This document shows, one piece after another, positions 53,901 to 60,121 of a stretch of DNA of 64,000 bases. The notes beneath the pieces were generated by a model. It was not told the DNA's origin and ran no database searches. It saw only the letters and a program-made list of their open reading frames with translations. Position 1 is the stretch's first letter. Each line of letters opens with the position of its first letter. The position numbers and the translations under genes are program-made. The DNA comes from Pseudomonadales bacterium (lineage in GTDB: Bacteria > Pseudomonadota > Gammaproteobacteria > Pseudomonadales > UBA7239), in contig JANQLY010000002.1 in NCBI GenBank assembly GCA_028280345.1, positions 296,367 through 360,366 on the forward strand, in the 5' to 3' direction.

Positions 53901-55717
53901 GGCAGGGTCATGTATTTGGCAGTTCTGTGAGTGGTGCTGGCGATGTAAATAATGATGGTCTGGATGACTTGATTGTTGGTGCTTATGGTGATGATCACAC
54001 CGGTATCGATATGGGTAGTGCGTGGATTCTGTCCGGTGCAGATGGTTCAACACTGTTTGCTCTGCATGGCGAAAGAGATTATGCGCGTTTTGGTTTCTCT
54101 GTCAGTAACGCGGGCGATGTTAATAATGATGGCCATGATGATGTTATCGTCGGTGCGGATCATAATGACACTATTGGTTATCGAGCCGGTGTTGCACGCA
54201 TTTATTCAGGTGCGGACGGTAACTTCCTCTACACCTTCTATAGTGAAGGTGCTGAAGATCACTTTGGTTATTCAGTCGCTGTGCTGCCAGTGTTGGTACC
54301 TGGCGGTGCGGCATCTGCAGTTATCGGTGCCTGGGGTGATGATAATACTGGTGACAGTGCCGGTAGTGTGCGTGTGGTGAGCTTTATGACTGACACCGAT
54401 GCCGATGGTTTGCCGGATAGCTGGGAAGATTATTACGGCCTTGATAAAACCAGTAGTGCTGATGCGGCTCTGGATGGTGATAGTGATAACCTGACAAACA
54501 GCCAGGAGTACTCACTAGGTACGGATCCAGCATCAGCAGATACTGACGGTGATGGGATTAATGATGATGTTGATGCCTTCCCGTTAAATGCGGGTGAAAC
54601 ACTGGATACCGATGGTGATGGCCTCGGAGATAATATTGATATTGATGATGACAATGATGGCATTGACGATATTCACGACCCTGCACCGCTTGATGAGAAT
54701 CAGCCATGGGTTGATATAAACATGAGTGATTTTGATGCCGATCTTGACGGCGATTTATTGTTCCAGCAAAGCGGTACATTGGAGGTTGGTACCTGGTTGT
54801 TGGAAAATGCAAACACTGATTCGACGATTGATGTGGATACAGCGGTTGCTACAATCAGTGCCTATGGTGATATGGACGCAGACGCGGATGCAGATATTGC
54901 CTTTGATACAGGCACGAATATTGTGATCTGGGAAATGGAAGACGGTGATAATGTGAGCGTCAGCTCGATAGCATCACCGGCAGGTTATACGCTGACCTTT
55001 GTCGGCAACCTTGATGATGATAAGGATGTGGATTTCATCTTTGAGGACGGTGCAGGCAACATTATTACCTGGTTAATGGAAGACAGGGTAAAAGCTGGAG
55101 AAAGTTGGCTTGGTGTCTGGCCGGGCCAGTCAGTTAAAGCGGTTGCCGATGTTGATAACGACGGCGATGATGATGTGATTACCCAGGATGCTTCCGGTAA
55201 TGTCAATGTAGTAGAGATTGAAAACGGTGCCAGAGTGGCTGCGCGCTGGATAGGTCAATGGAGTGGACGTGATGTAGTGTCTGCCGGTGATGTCGATAAC
55301 GATGGTGATGCGGACATTCTGATGGAAACAACGTCGCCCACAGGAGATGTAATGGTGATTGAAATGGAGGCGGGTATCAAAGTGATCGGTCGCTGGCTCG
55401 GTGTCTGGAGTGGTACCAAGGTGTTGGCAGTTGGTGATATTGATAATGATGGCGATGTGGATTTGATTCAGCAAAATAGCGGAACCGGCTCGGTGCAGGT
55501 GGTTGAATTGCAGAACGGTACCAAGGTAACAGGTCGCTGGTTGGGCACATTTAGCTATACGGTTAAAGGAGTCGTTGATGCCGATGGAGATGGTGATGTC
55601 GATGTGATTATGCAGGATGGCTCCGGTAATGTAGTGCTGATAGAGCTTGAAAATGGTACCAAGTTGGGTGGTGCGAAATGGCTTGGTGTGAACAGTGGTG
55701 ATCTTTACCTGTTCTGA
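44942..55717 (+). CDS. Giant secreted poly-beta-propeller protein (RCC1-like, FG-GAP and C-terminal propellers)
   Basis: 3591 residues with a Sec signal peptide (cleavage near TALS-LDVD, about residue 28). Counting blades by eye gives eight predicted seven-bladed propellers: RCC1-like A (53-316) and B (377-642), FG-GAP 1 (865-1267), RCC1-like C (1392-1653) and D (1753-2019), FG-GAP 2 (2169-2573) and 3 (2748-3153), and a C-terminal propeller (3261-3591). Between them lie Asp-rich thrombospondin-3-type calcium linkers (for example DNCRLTPNAGQEDVNTN and repeated DSDGDGLNDD). The RCC1-like blades carry C-x8-CWG, probably a disulfide each; the FG-GAP blades carry DxNxDGxxD calcium loops. No LPXTG, PEP-CTERM, GlyGly-CTERM or RTX signal is seen at the end (SGDLYLF). 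Probably an extracellular adhesin or scaffold; function unproven. Paralogues follow. Confidence 0.9.
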   Translation: MNRYSYCSWVTSFFIYLSLLLLPATALSLDVDNDTLPGEWELFNGLNPYAPDYLISAGTHVSCGIADGGPACWGSTGSGQTSIPGLTDVQQFAVGSAHVCALDSTGVVCWGDSSNGKTTPPAMTGVTQISSFKNHTCAVHDSGVSCWGDNGSGQTSVPALVNPTQVTAGGAHSCAIDDNGVTCWGSNADGQSTPSGITNPVSDLVVGERNSCAVNPNGSVSCWGLNGLGQSSPPVMSDAIAVSVGQNTACALRDNGSTYVTCWGASGAGQDAPPALDNPIQITSGYQHNCALDDGGIKCWGRNSEGQTNTGSLTFDIDGDGVANGTDNCRLTPNAGQEDVNTNSIGDACEGDDDLDNDTLPNDWETFMGRNPNVPDYLIQAGYHTTCGKDESTFSCWGDANDGQNTIPSLTNLKQFAVGRDHVCALDDNGVQCWGDSANNKLNVPAVTGVTQISAFQNHTCAIHDSGLICWGNNTSGYTNYPIFANPQKVVAGGNHTCALDNNGVQCWGNDNTSGQLNVPVLTSPTDLAAGLSNSCAVHNNGAVICWGLNGLDQSNPPAMSDAIAVSVGQNTACALRVDASGNNYVTCWGSDGSGQGTPPPLVNPVQLTSGYQHNCALDNEGIKCWGRNAEGQIDTAGLYFDSDGDGTVNSADIEHLVPENPTDYDEDGVDNDTDNCIFAPNPSQLNFDSDSEGDACDLDDDNDGTPDVDDAFPYNAAEDTDTDNDGIGNNADFDDDDDGVPDGSDAFPLDPAESLDTDNDGIGNNADLDDDDDGTPDVSDAFPLDPAEDADTDTDGIGNNADEDDDGDGEPDITDAYPLDPTETVDTDGDGIGDNADPDADNDGIADSVDPYPTDDTAPQIPQFTINGDSADDHLGASVSGTGDINGDGFSDVVVGAHKGDGSVADAGFARIHSGINGAVLYTFLGDDADDFFGWSVSDAGDVNNDGVNDVIVGANQDDDNGTDSGSARVFSGINGTVLYTFYGDSAGDQFGYSVSGAGDINGDGYADLVVGAFEDDNNGDASGSARVFSGFDGSVLYTFDGDASKDRLGHSVSGAGDINNDGYGDVIVGAPYDDNNGASSGMARVYSGVDGSTLYTFDGDDAADLFGYSVSDAGDINMDGYADVIVGIQLDDDGMLDAGGARVFSGIDGSTLYTFYGEESFERFGNSVSGAGDVDKDGTPDLMVGADHNSSKAYRTGRINIFSGADGARLYDIYGDSADDRFGYSVSALPVLQQDGIPAIAVGAWADDNTGILSGSVRIYRFELDEDQDGMPDDWENTYALDPQNAGDATQDADNDNLTNLQEYQLGTNPLRADSDGDGLNDDAEDANLNALVDRGETNPAKADTDGDGLNDYDEINVHSTFPLVADSDFDTLPDGVEIALGTNPLHAQYQITSGGFHSCAMDDNGVSCWGSNADGQTSVPILHNPRDISAGKNHTCAADDYGVDCWGSDAANQSSVPGMSNAVKVAAGELHSCAIDDSGVQCWGDNFFDQRNVPVLNNPQDIDAGDHHTCVLDENGGVNSVVCWGYNSDGQTDVPPLTNPWYVSAGRRFSCAADDNGFQCWGLNDYGQSTAPVQSSQAHTVDAGGFNACGVYANGVLCWGANGSGQSDVPILIKPAAVATGESHSCALTDAGVVCWGLDSNGQATPSFTDMDPDGDGLRYNQEASLGTDIYNADSDGDGIDDGVEDANNNGIVDVNETDPANSDTDGDTLSDFVEITVYSSNPLLADTDHDGVPDASELVFGMNPFLPEYLVDAGAYHNCALDENGIVCWGDNSSGQTNVPVLTNPVAVSAGARHSCAIDDSGVVCWGEDVFGQGTPPVLSNPVQVSAGELHSCAIDVNGGSRSVVCWGNDTYGQGSVPALNNPQQVAAANYHTCALDEDGGITSVVCWGYNVDGQTTVPSLNFPSLISVGNRFSCAVDANGLSCWGRNGHGQTDVPVLTGAYAVAAGGYHTCGIDINDASCWGNNGDGQSMPPALSDISAVTTGEFHSCALSSAGVTCWGNDGFGQSTVAPLFIDPDNDGVSNPQEALLGTDGFNRDSDGDGIDDGVEDANQNGIVDGGETDPADDDSDNDGFSDGDEINVFGTDPLAANNDTDGDGEPDDYDIDDDNDGTPDVSDPFPLDASENNDADGDGIGDNADRDDDNDSVADVVDPDPFDDQVPYLPQYTVDGIATDDHFGVAVGAAGDINSDGTADFIVGAYKSDVSGFDSGQAQVFSGADGALIYTFNGDSSEDYFGRAVAGAGDVDNDGIDDFVVGAYGDDDNGAQSGSARVFSGADGSVLYTFYGDNAGDLFGYAVSSAGDVNNDNYDDIVVGAYEDDNNGDRSGSVRVFSGQDGSVLYTFNGDSTLDRLGFSVSDAGDVNGDGYGDVVAGAPFDDNNWASSGSAKIFSGIDGNVLYVFNGDGPNDLFGHAVSGAGDVNNDGFDDVIIGAYGDDNSGTDTGSARVISGWDGTTLFTIDGERDYARLGFAVGEAGDINNDGYDDVIVGADKNDITGFNAGAARIYSGLDGGFLYTFYGEGAEDHFAYSVSMLPVVIQYGTPSAVVGAWGDDNNGDTSGSVRVVSFSVDVDLDGMPDAWEDQYGLDKNSAADAVLDNDTDGLSNLKEFQLETNPTLADSDSDGLDDGVEDANQNGSFDVGETDATDPDTDGDTFSDGDEVNVFGTDPLVIDSNFDGDGLPDSYDDDDDNDGVPDVSDLFPLDPSEATDYDNDGVGDNADLDDDNDSVADIVDPGPQNNALPYLPAYSVDGVEADDHFGVSVAETGDINGDGVSDYIVGAYKADTSNGVDSGEAQVFSGADGVLIYTFKGFVAEDYFGRSVAGAGDVNNDGVNDFIVGAYGRDGNGNQAGAAYIYSGADGSLLYDFHGDSAGDLFGASVDGAGDVNNDGYDDMIVGAYEDDNNGDRSGSARVFSGADGSILYTFNGDSLLDRLGFSVAGAGDVNSDGYADVIAGAPFSDNVWVSSGSAKVFSGIDGSVLYTFNGSGQGHVFGSSVSGAGDVNNDGLDDLIVGAYGDDHTGIDMGSAWILSGADGSTLFALHGERDYARFGFSVSNAGDVNNDGHDDVIVGADHNDTIGYRAGVARIYSGADGNFLYTFYSEGAEDHFGYSVAVLPVLVPGGAASAVIGAWGDDNTGDSAGSVRVVSFMTDTDADGLPDSWEDYYGLDKTSSADAALDGDSDNLTNSQEYSLGTDPASADTDGDGINDDVDAFPLNAGETLDTDGDGLGDNIDIDDDNDGIDDIHDPAPLDENQPWVDINMSDFDADLDGDLLFQQSGTLEVGTWLLENANTDSTIDVDTAVATISAYGDMDADADADIAFDTGTNIVIWEMEDGDNVSVSSIASPAGYTLTFVGNLDDDKDVDFIFEDGAGNIITWLMEDRVKAGESWLGVWPGQSVKAVADVDNDGDDDVITQDASGNVNVVEIENGARVAARWIGQWSGRDVVSAGDVDNDGDADILMETTSPTGDVMVIEMEAGIKVIGRWLGVWSGTKVLAVGDIDNDGDVDLIQQNSGTGSVQVVELQNGTKVTGRWLGTFSYTVKGVVDADGDGDVDVIMQDGSGNVVLIELENGTKLGGAKWLGVNSGDLYLF
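45098..45889 (+). repeat. RCC1-like propeller A (7 blades of about 37 residues)
   Basis: Residues 53-316. Seven copies of xVSAGxxHxCALDxxGVxCWGxNxxGQ; each blade has two Cys nine residues apart, the second followed by Trp-Gly. Confidence 0.85.
46070..46867 (+). repeat. RCC1-like propeller B
   Basis: Residues 377-642, seven blades. Similar to propeller A blade by blade (for example GYQHNCALDxxGIKCWGRN in blade 7 of both), indicating duplication of a whole propeller with the preceding DNDTLP...WE linker. Confidence 0.85.
47534..48742 (+). repeat. FG-GAP propeller 1
   Basis: Residues 865-1267. Seven blades of about 58 residues with (F/L)GxSVSGAGDxNxDGxxDVIVGA and VLYTFxGD. Blade 7 has lost the DxDG loop (LPVLQQDGIPAIAVGAW). 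Confidence 0.85.
49115..49900 (+). repeat. RCC1-like propeller C
   Basis: Residues 1392-1653, seven CWG-containing blades; blade 4 carries a short insertion (ENGGVNSVVCWG). Confidence 0.85.
50198..50998 (+). repeat. RCC1-like propeller D
   Basis: Residues 1753-2019, seven blades; blades 3 and 4 have the same GG(S/I)xSVVCWG insertion as blade 4 of propeller C, so C and D are a duplicated pair. Confidence 0.85.
51446..52660 (+). repeat. FG-GAP propeller 2
   Basis: Residues 2169-2573, seven blades; blade 7 degenerate (LPVVIQYGTPSAVVGAW). Confidence 0.85.
53183..54400 (+). repeat. FG-GAP propeller 3
   Basis: Residues 2748-3153, seven blades closely parallel to propeller 2 (shared ERDYARxGF, DNNGDRSGS, EGAEDHFxYSV); blade 7 degenerate (LPVLVPGGAASAVIGAW). 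Confidence 0.85.
54722..55714 (+). repeat. C-terminal propeller (WLG-type, 7 blades)
   Basis: Residues 3261-3591. About 46-residue blades with GDxDNDGDxDxxxQ..SGxVxVxExENGxKVxGRWLGxWSG. Blades 1 and 2 are more divergent. Shared by all three tandem proteins. Confidence 0.8.
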
Positions 55718-55794
55718 TTATACTTTTGTCGGTTAATACATAAGAATATCCGGTATGTATGGGCCGGAGATTAAATAATGAAAGCGTGAAAACT

Positions 55795-58700
55795 ATGAAT
55801 AGAACCATAACGACTTTTTTTGCTTTTTTCTTTCCAATGCTAATGACGTTGCCTTCCGTGGCTGCTGATAGTGATGGTGATGGTGTTGATGATCTTGTTG
55901 ATACCTTTCCCAATGACATAACTCGTTGGGAGGGGCATACCGGCATACTGTATTCTATCGATGGTACTCAGGTGGGCCAGTTTTTTGGTGGTACGGTTGA
56001 GGCTGCAGGGGATATCAATAAAGATGGTTATGCGGATTTCATTGTCGGTGCGTATGAAGATAGTACAGCGGGGGATCGTGCTGGCATGGTGCAAGTTTTT
56101 AGTGGTCTGGATGGCTCGGTTATTTATACATTCTATGGTGCTGATGAATTGCATCGACTTGGCAGTTCCCTGGGTTCTGGAGACGTCAATGGCGATGGTT
56201 ATGATGATATTCTTGTGGCCGCGAGCTGGAGTAGAACACTTCATGTATTTTCAGGTTTAAATGGCAATGAGTTGTATACGGTTTCAGGTGATGAGGGTGA
56301 GAACTGGCTTGGGCTTGAGGTTTCGGCAGCGGGGGATGTGAATGCCGATGGATATGTAGATGTAATTGTGGGAATCCCTGTTTATGACGAAGTCGCTCAT
56401 GTGTTGTCAGGTGTAGATGGCAGCAGACTCTATACATTTTCGGATAATGGGAATGACTCTTTTGGTGTATCGGTTGATGGAGTGGGAGATATCAATAACG
56501 ATGGCTATGATGATGTTATTGTGGGTGCCGATGATGCTCAGTATCAGTCAGGCTCTGTATTCGTGTATAGCGGTTTCGATGGAGGGCTTTTATATCAGTT
56601 TGATGGAATAAACTCAGGGGATAACTTTGGTTATGCGGTCGCTGGTGCCGGTGATGTAAATGCGGATGGCTATCCGGATTTTTTGGTGGGAGCTCCTGAT
56701 GAATCGCTTACTGCTGGATATGATGAAGGTGTGGTCCGGGTGTTTAGTGGCCAGGATGGAACTGTGCTTTATACTCTGTATGGCGAATTTGATTATGATT
56801 CGCTGGGCGTGGCAGTCTCGAAAGCTGGCGATATAAATCTTGATGGTTATGCTGATTTTATGGTTGGTGCAAGTGGGGATGATAATAATGGAGCCCAGTC
56901 TGGCATGCTCCGTGTATATAGTGGGATTGATGGCTCGATTATCTATGGGATAAATGGAGATGGTCCCGCGGATTATATGGGGGGAGTTATATCCTATGCG
57001 GGGGATATTGATGCGGATGGCTATCCTGACTTTTTAGCGGGCATGTATCTTAATGATAATAGCTGGCTGGAAAATTCAGGGACAGCAAGGGTTTATAGTG
57101 GTGGGGCTTTTTGGTCGGATAAAGATAACGATGGCATCAATGATGCTGAGGATGAGGATGACGATAATGATGGGGTGATTGATATCCATGATTTTCATAT
57201 ATTCGATGCGTCTCAGGCGGGTGATTACGATAGTGATGGGGTCGATGGAATAATTGATAACTGTATCTTCCTGGCAAATCCGGATCAGCAAGATGTTGAT
57301 AGTGATGGCAAGGGCGATATCTGTGATAACGATATTGATGGTGATGGAGTGCTGAATGATCAGGATTCCTGGCCCTATGATGCAGGTTCTACAGAAGGTG
57401 ACACACCTTGGTTAGCCTCATTTTTTGGTAGAGGTCTGGGTTATGCGGGACATTCCGTGAGTGGTGCCGGGGATGTGAATAACGATGGTTATGCGGATGT
57501 TGTGGTTGGTGCTTACTTTAGTAGTAGATACGGTGATCAATATTCAGGTTATGCAAAGGTCTATAGCGGTGCAACATTGGAGCTGCTGTATTTGATGGTT
57601 GGTGAAGAGCGTGAAGGTATTGGGCGTTCGGTCAGTGGCGCTGGTGATGTTAATAATGATGGCTATGATGATGTGATCGTGGGTGGCCATGGTATAGGCA
57701 GTAATGTAACGGGTGTGGCCAGGGTTTATAGCGGCAAGGATGGTAGTGAGTTGTATGAGTTGCGTAGTGGGGAAGACGCTGACAGGTTTGGCAGTGCTGT
57801 CAGTGGGGCAGGTGATGTGAATAACGATGGCTATGCAGATTTGATTGTGGGTGCCTATGAAAGCAATTTGTATGGTTATCACCGCGGCGCCGTGTATATC
57901 TATAGTGGTCAGGATGGTAGTTTGATCTATACGCTTCCTTCGTCGTATGTTCGTTTTGGTTATAGTGTTAGTGGAGCCGGTGATGTAAATGGTGATGGTT
58001 ATGATGATGTTATCGTTGGTACCTTTTGGGGTTCAGCTGCATCCAGTGCGAGAGTGTATAGTGGTTTTGACGCTAGTGAGCTTTATGTGTTTGATGATGG
58101 CCTGGAAGATGAGTACCTGGGTAGCTCTGTGAGCGGAGCTGGTGATGTCAATAATGATGGCTATGCGGATTTGATTATTGGTATCGAGCGTGCAAGAACT
58201 TCAAGAGGGCCTCAGGCAGGTATGGCCCGCGTAATCAGCGGTGTCGATGGTAGTGTGCTGTATGAGTTTGGTGGTGACAGTGCCTATGACAGGTTTGGTC
58301 ATAGTGTGAGTGGTGCGGGTGATGTCAATGCTGATGGGTATGCTGATCTTGTAGTCGGTGCGATAGATGATCAAAACCAGGGAGAAAGCGCGGGCATGGC
58401 AAGGGTGTTTAGCGGTGCTGACGGGAGTATTCTGTATACGGTGGACGGTATAAATTATGGCTATCAGTATGGAGATGATTTTGGTAGCTCAGTGAGCGCT
58501 GCCGGTGATATTAATAATGACGGCTATGATGATGTGATTATTGGTGGGCCAGGTAATCGTAAGTATGGTAGCAGCGCGGGTGTCGCACGAATTATTTCGG
58601 GTAAGGGTCGCTGGACAGATAGCGATGGTGACCTTATTGATGACCCGATAGATACTGATGATGACAACGATGGCTATCCGGATATTGATGATAGTTTTCC

Positions 58701-59829
58701 CCAGGATCCTTCCCGGGCAGCAGACTTTGACGGGGATGGTTTGGATGATTTTGTCGATTTGGATGATGATAATGATAGTGTGCCGGATATTAGAGATCCC
58801 GGGCCTTTCAATGATGCGGTGCCGTTCTCTATCCGTAATCATGACAGCACAGGTAACGGAACCGGGGATTTGTTCTTGTGGTCGGGTACAGGCGTTTTTC
58901 ATTGGGGATTGTGGGATGCGGAGCTCACTTATCGGCAGAATGTTGAGAGCCCGGCGCCGGTTGGTTCTGTAATCAAAACCGTTACAGATATTACCGCCTT
59001 GGGGGATGCAGAAGTTATTTTTCAAAATCCGGCGACATATGCAGTAGATAGATTGTCGTCTTATATAGGTGTTCAGTCTGGCTACACCCTGAGTAGTGTT
59101 GTCGCTGATGTGGACTTTGATGGTGATGCGGATCTAATTCTTGAAGATGGTACGGGCAGTATTATTATCTGGTTGATGCAGGATGGCCAAAAGCAATCTG
59201 GTGTATGGCTTGGCACCTGGGCTGGGCACCAGGTAATGGCGAGTGGTGACCTGGATGCCGATGGTGATGATGATCTGGTGACACAGGATACCCTGGGTAA
59301 CGTTAATGTGATTGAAATGGAAAACGGTGCGAGGGTTGCGGCACGCTGGCTCGGTCAATGGGCGGGCAGGACAGTTGTCGGTGCTGGTGATGCAGATAAT
59401 GATATTGATGCCGATATTTTTATGACGGCAGATAGTGGTGCCGGTGACGGTGGTGATGTGATGGTGATTGAAATCGAAAATGCTACAAAAGTGATTGGGC
59501 GGTGGCTGGGTATTTGGAGTGGTACAGATGTGAAATATGTAGGTGATATTGATCAGGATGGTGATAAGGATTTAATCCAGCAAAATAGTACAACCGGTTC
59601 AGTTCAGGTAGTCGAGATAGAAGATGGGGCGAAAGTGACCGGGCGCTGGATTACGACGATAAATTATGATGTGAAAGGTGCTGTTGATGGAGATGGTGAT
59701 GGTGATGTGGATATCATCCTGCAAGACGGCTCCGGTAATGTCGCATTAATTGAGCTTGAAAATGGCATGAAATCTGGTGGTACGAAGTGGTTGGGTATTA
59801 ATAGTGCCGAAGTGAAAATTTTTCATTAA
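55795..59829 (+). CDS. Secreted FG-GAP propeller protein, paralogue 2 (three propellers)
   Basis: About 1344 residues from ATG 55795, which gives a clean signal peptide (MNRTITTFFAFFFPMLMTLPSVAA-DSDGD); the frame is open 12 codons upstream and a GTG at 55786 is an alternative. It lacks RCC1-like blades. Two FG-GAP propellers of seven blades each (about nt 55936-57110 and 57405-58610) are separated by a TSP3-type linker with DNCIFLANPDQQDVDSDGKGD. A TSP3 linker then leads to the C-terminal WLG-type propeller (about 58830-59826). It ends SAEVKIFH with no sorting signal. Only 77 bp separate it from the giant gene; no terminator is seen between, so they may be one transcript. Confidence 0.88.
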   Translation: MNRTITTFFAFFFPMLMTLPSVAADSDGDGVDDLVDTFPNDITRWEGHTGILYSIDGTQVGQFFGGTVEAAGDINKDGYADFIVGAYEDSTAGDRAGMVQVFSGLDGSVIYTFYGADELHRLGSSLGSGDVNGDGYDDILVAASWSRTLHVFSGLNGNELYTVSGDEGENWLGLEVSAAGDVNADGYVDVIVGIPVYDEVAHVLSGVDGSRLYTFSDNGNDSFGVSVDGVGDINNDGYDDVIVGADDAQYQSGSVFVYSGFDGGLLYQFDGINSGDNFGYAVAGAGDVNADGYPDFLVGAPDESLTAGYDEGVVRVFSGQDGTVLYTLYGEFDYDSLGVAVSKAGDINLDGYADFMVGASGDDNNGAQSGMLRVYSGIDGSIIYGINGDGPADYMGGVISYAGDIDADGYPDFLAGMYLNDNSWLENSGTARVYSGGAFWSDKDNDGINDAEDEDDDNDGVIDIHDFHIFDASQAGDYDSDGVDGIIDNCIFLANPDQQDVDSDGKGDICDNDIDGDGVLNDQDSWPYDAGSTEGDTPWLASFFGRGLGYAGHSVSGAGDVNNDGYADVVVGAYFSSRYGDQYSGYAKVYSGATLELLYLMVGEEREGIGRSVSGAGDVNNDGYDDVIVGGHGIGSNVTGVARVYSGKDGSELYELRSGEDADRFGSAVSGAGDVNNDGYADLIVGAYESNLYGYHRGAVYIYSGQDGSLIYTLPSSYVRFGYSVSGAGDVNGDGYDDVIVGTFWGSAASSARVYSGFDASELYVFDDGLEDEYLGSSVSGAGDVNNDGYADLIIGIERARTSRGPQAGMARVISGVDGSVLYEFGGDSAYDRFGHSVSGAGDVNADGYADLVVGAIDDQNQGESAGMARVFSGADGSILYTVDGINYGYQYGDDFGSSVSAAGDINNDGYDDVIIGGPGNRKYGSSAGVARIISGKGRWTDSDGDLIDDPIDTDDDNDGYPDIDDSFPQDPSRAADFDGDGLDDFVDLDDDNDSVPDIRDPGPFNDAVPFSIRNHDSTGNGTGDLFLWSGTGVFHWGLWDAELTYRQNVESPAPVGSVIKTVTDITALGDAEVIFQNPATYAVDRLSSYIGVQSGYTLSSVVADVDFDGDADLILEDGTGSIIIWLMQDGQKQSGVWLGTWAGHQVMASGDLDADGDDDLVTQDTLGNVNVIEMENGARVAARWLGQWAGRTVVGAGDADNDIDADIFMTADSGAGDGGDVMVIEIENATKVIGRWLGIWSGTDVKYVGDIDQDGDKDLIQQNSTTGSVQVVEIEDGAKVTGRWITTINYDVKGAVDGDGDGDVDIILQDGSGNVALIELENGMKSGGTKWLGINSAEVKIFH

Positions 59830-60121
59830 AGCCGGTATGCAAAAATAGCGAGAATTTAACGGGCAAGCTATTCGATCAATAATCGTTTTTCTTATTCGGC
59901 TGATCTAAGTGCTTATACGTAGTCCGGGCTGAGAGCTAATTAAAAGGTGCTTATAAAACAGATAGTTAGTTGTTTGTCCAAATAGTTGAGTAAAACTGTC
60001 CGTCTATTTAATCCTTGTAGTTTTTGCTAGTATTTTGCGCGATTAAAAGAAATAAAGCCGGTGGCTTTGCGCCACTTATTAACCTGGTTGTTCAACGAAA
60101 ACAAAATGGAGCAAATGAACA
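59830..60121 (+). other. Intergenic region between paralogues 2 and 3
   Basis: 292 bp, AT-rich, no gene. A small hairpin GTGGC-TTTGC-GCCAC lies near 60061-60075, too weak and too far from a T-run to be a convincing terminator. TGGAG about 10 bp before the ATG at 60122 is the ribosome site. A separate promoter for paralogue 3 is likely but I cannot fix it. Confidence 0.5.
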
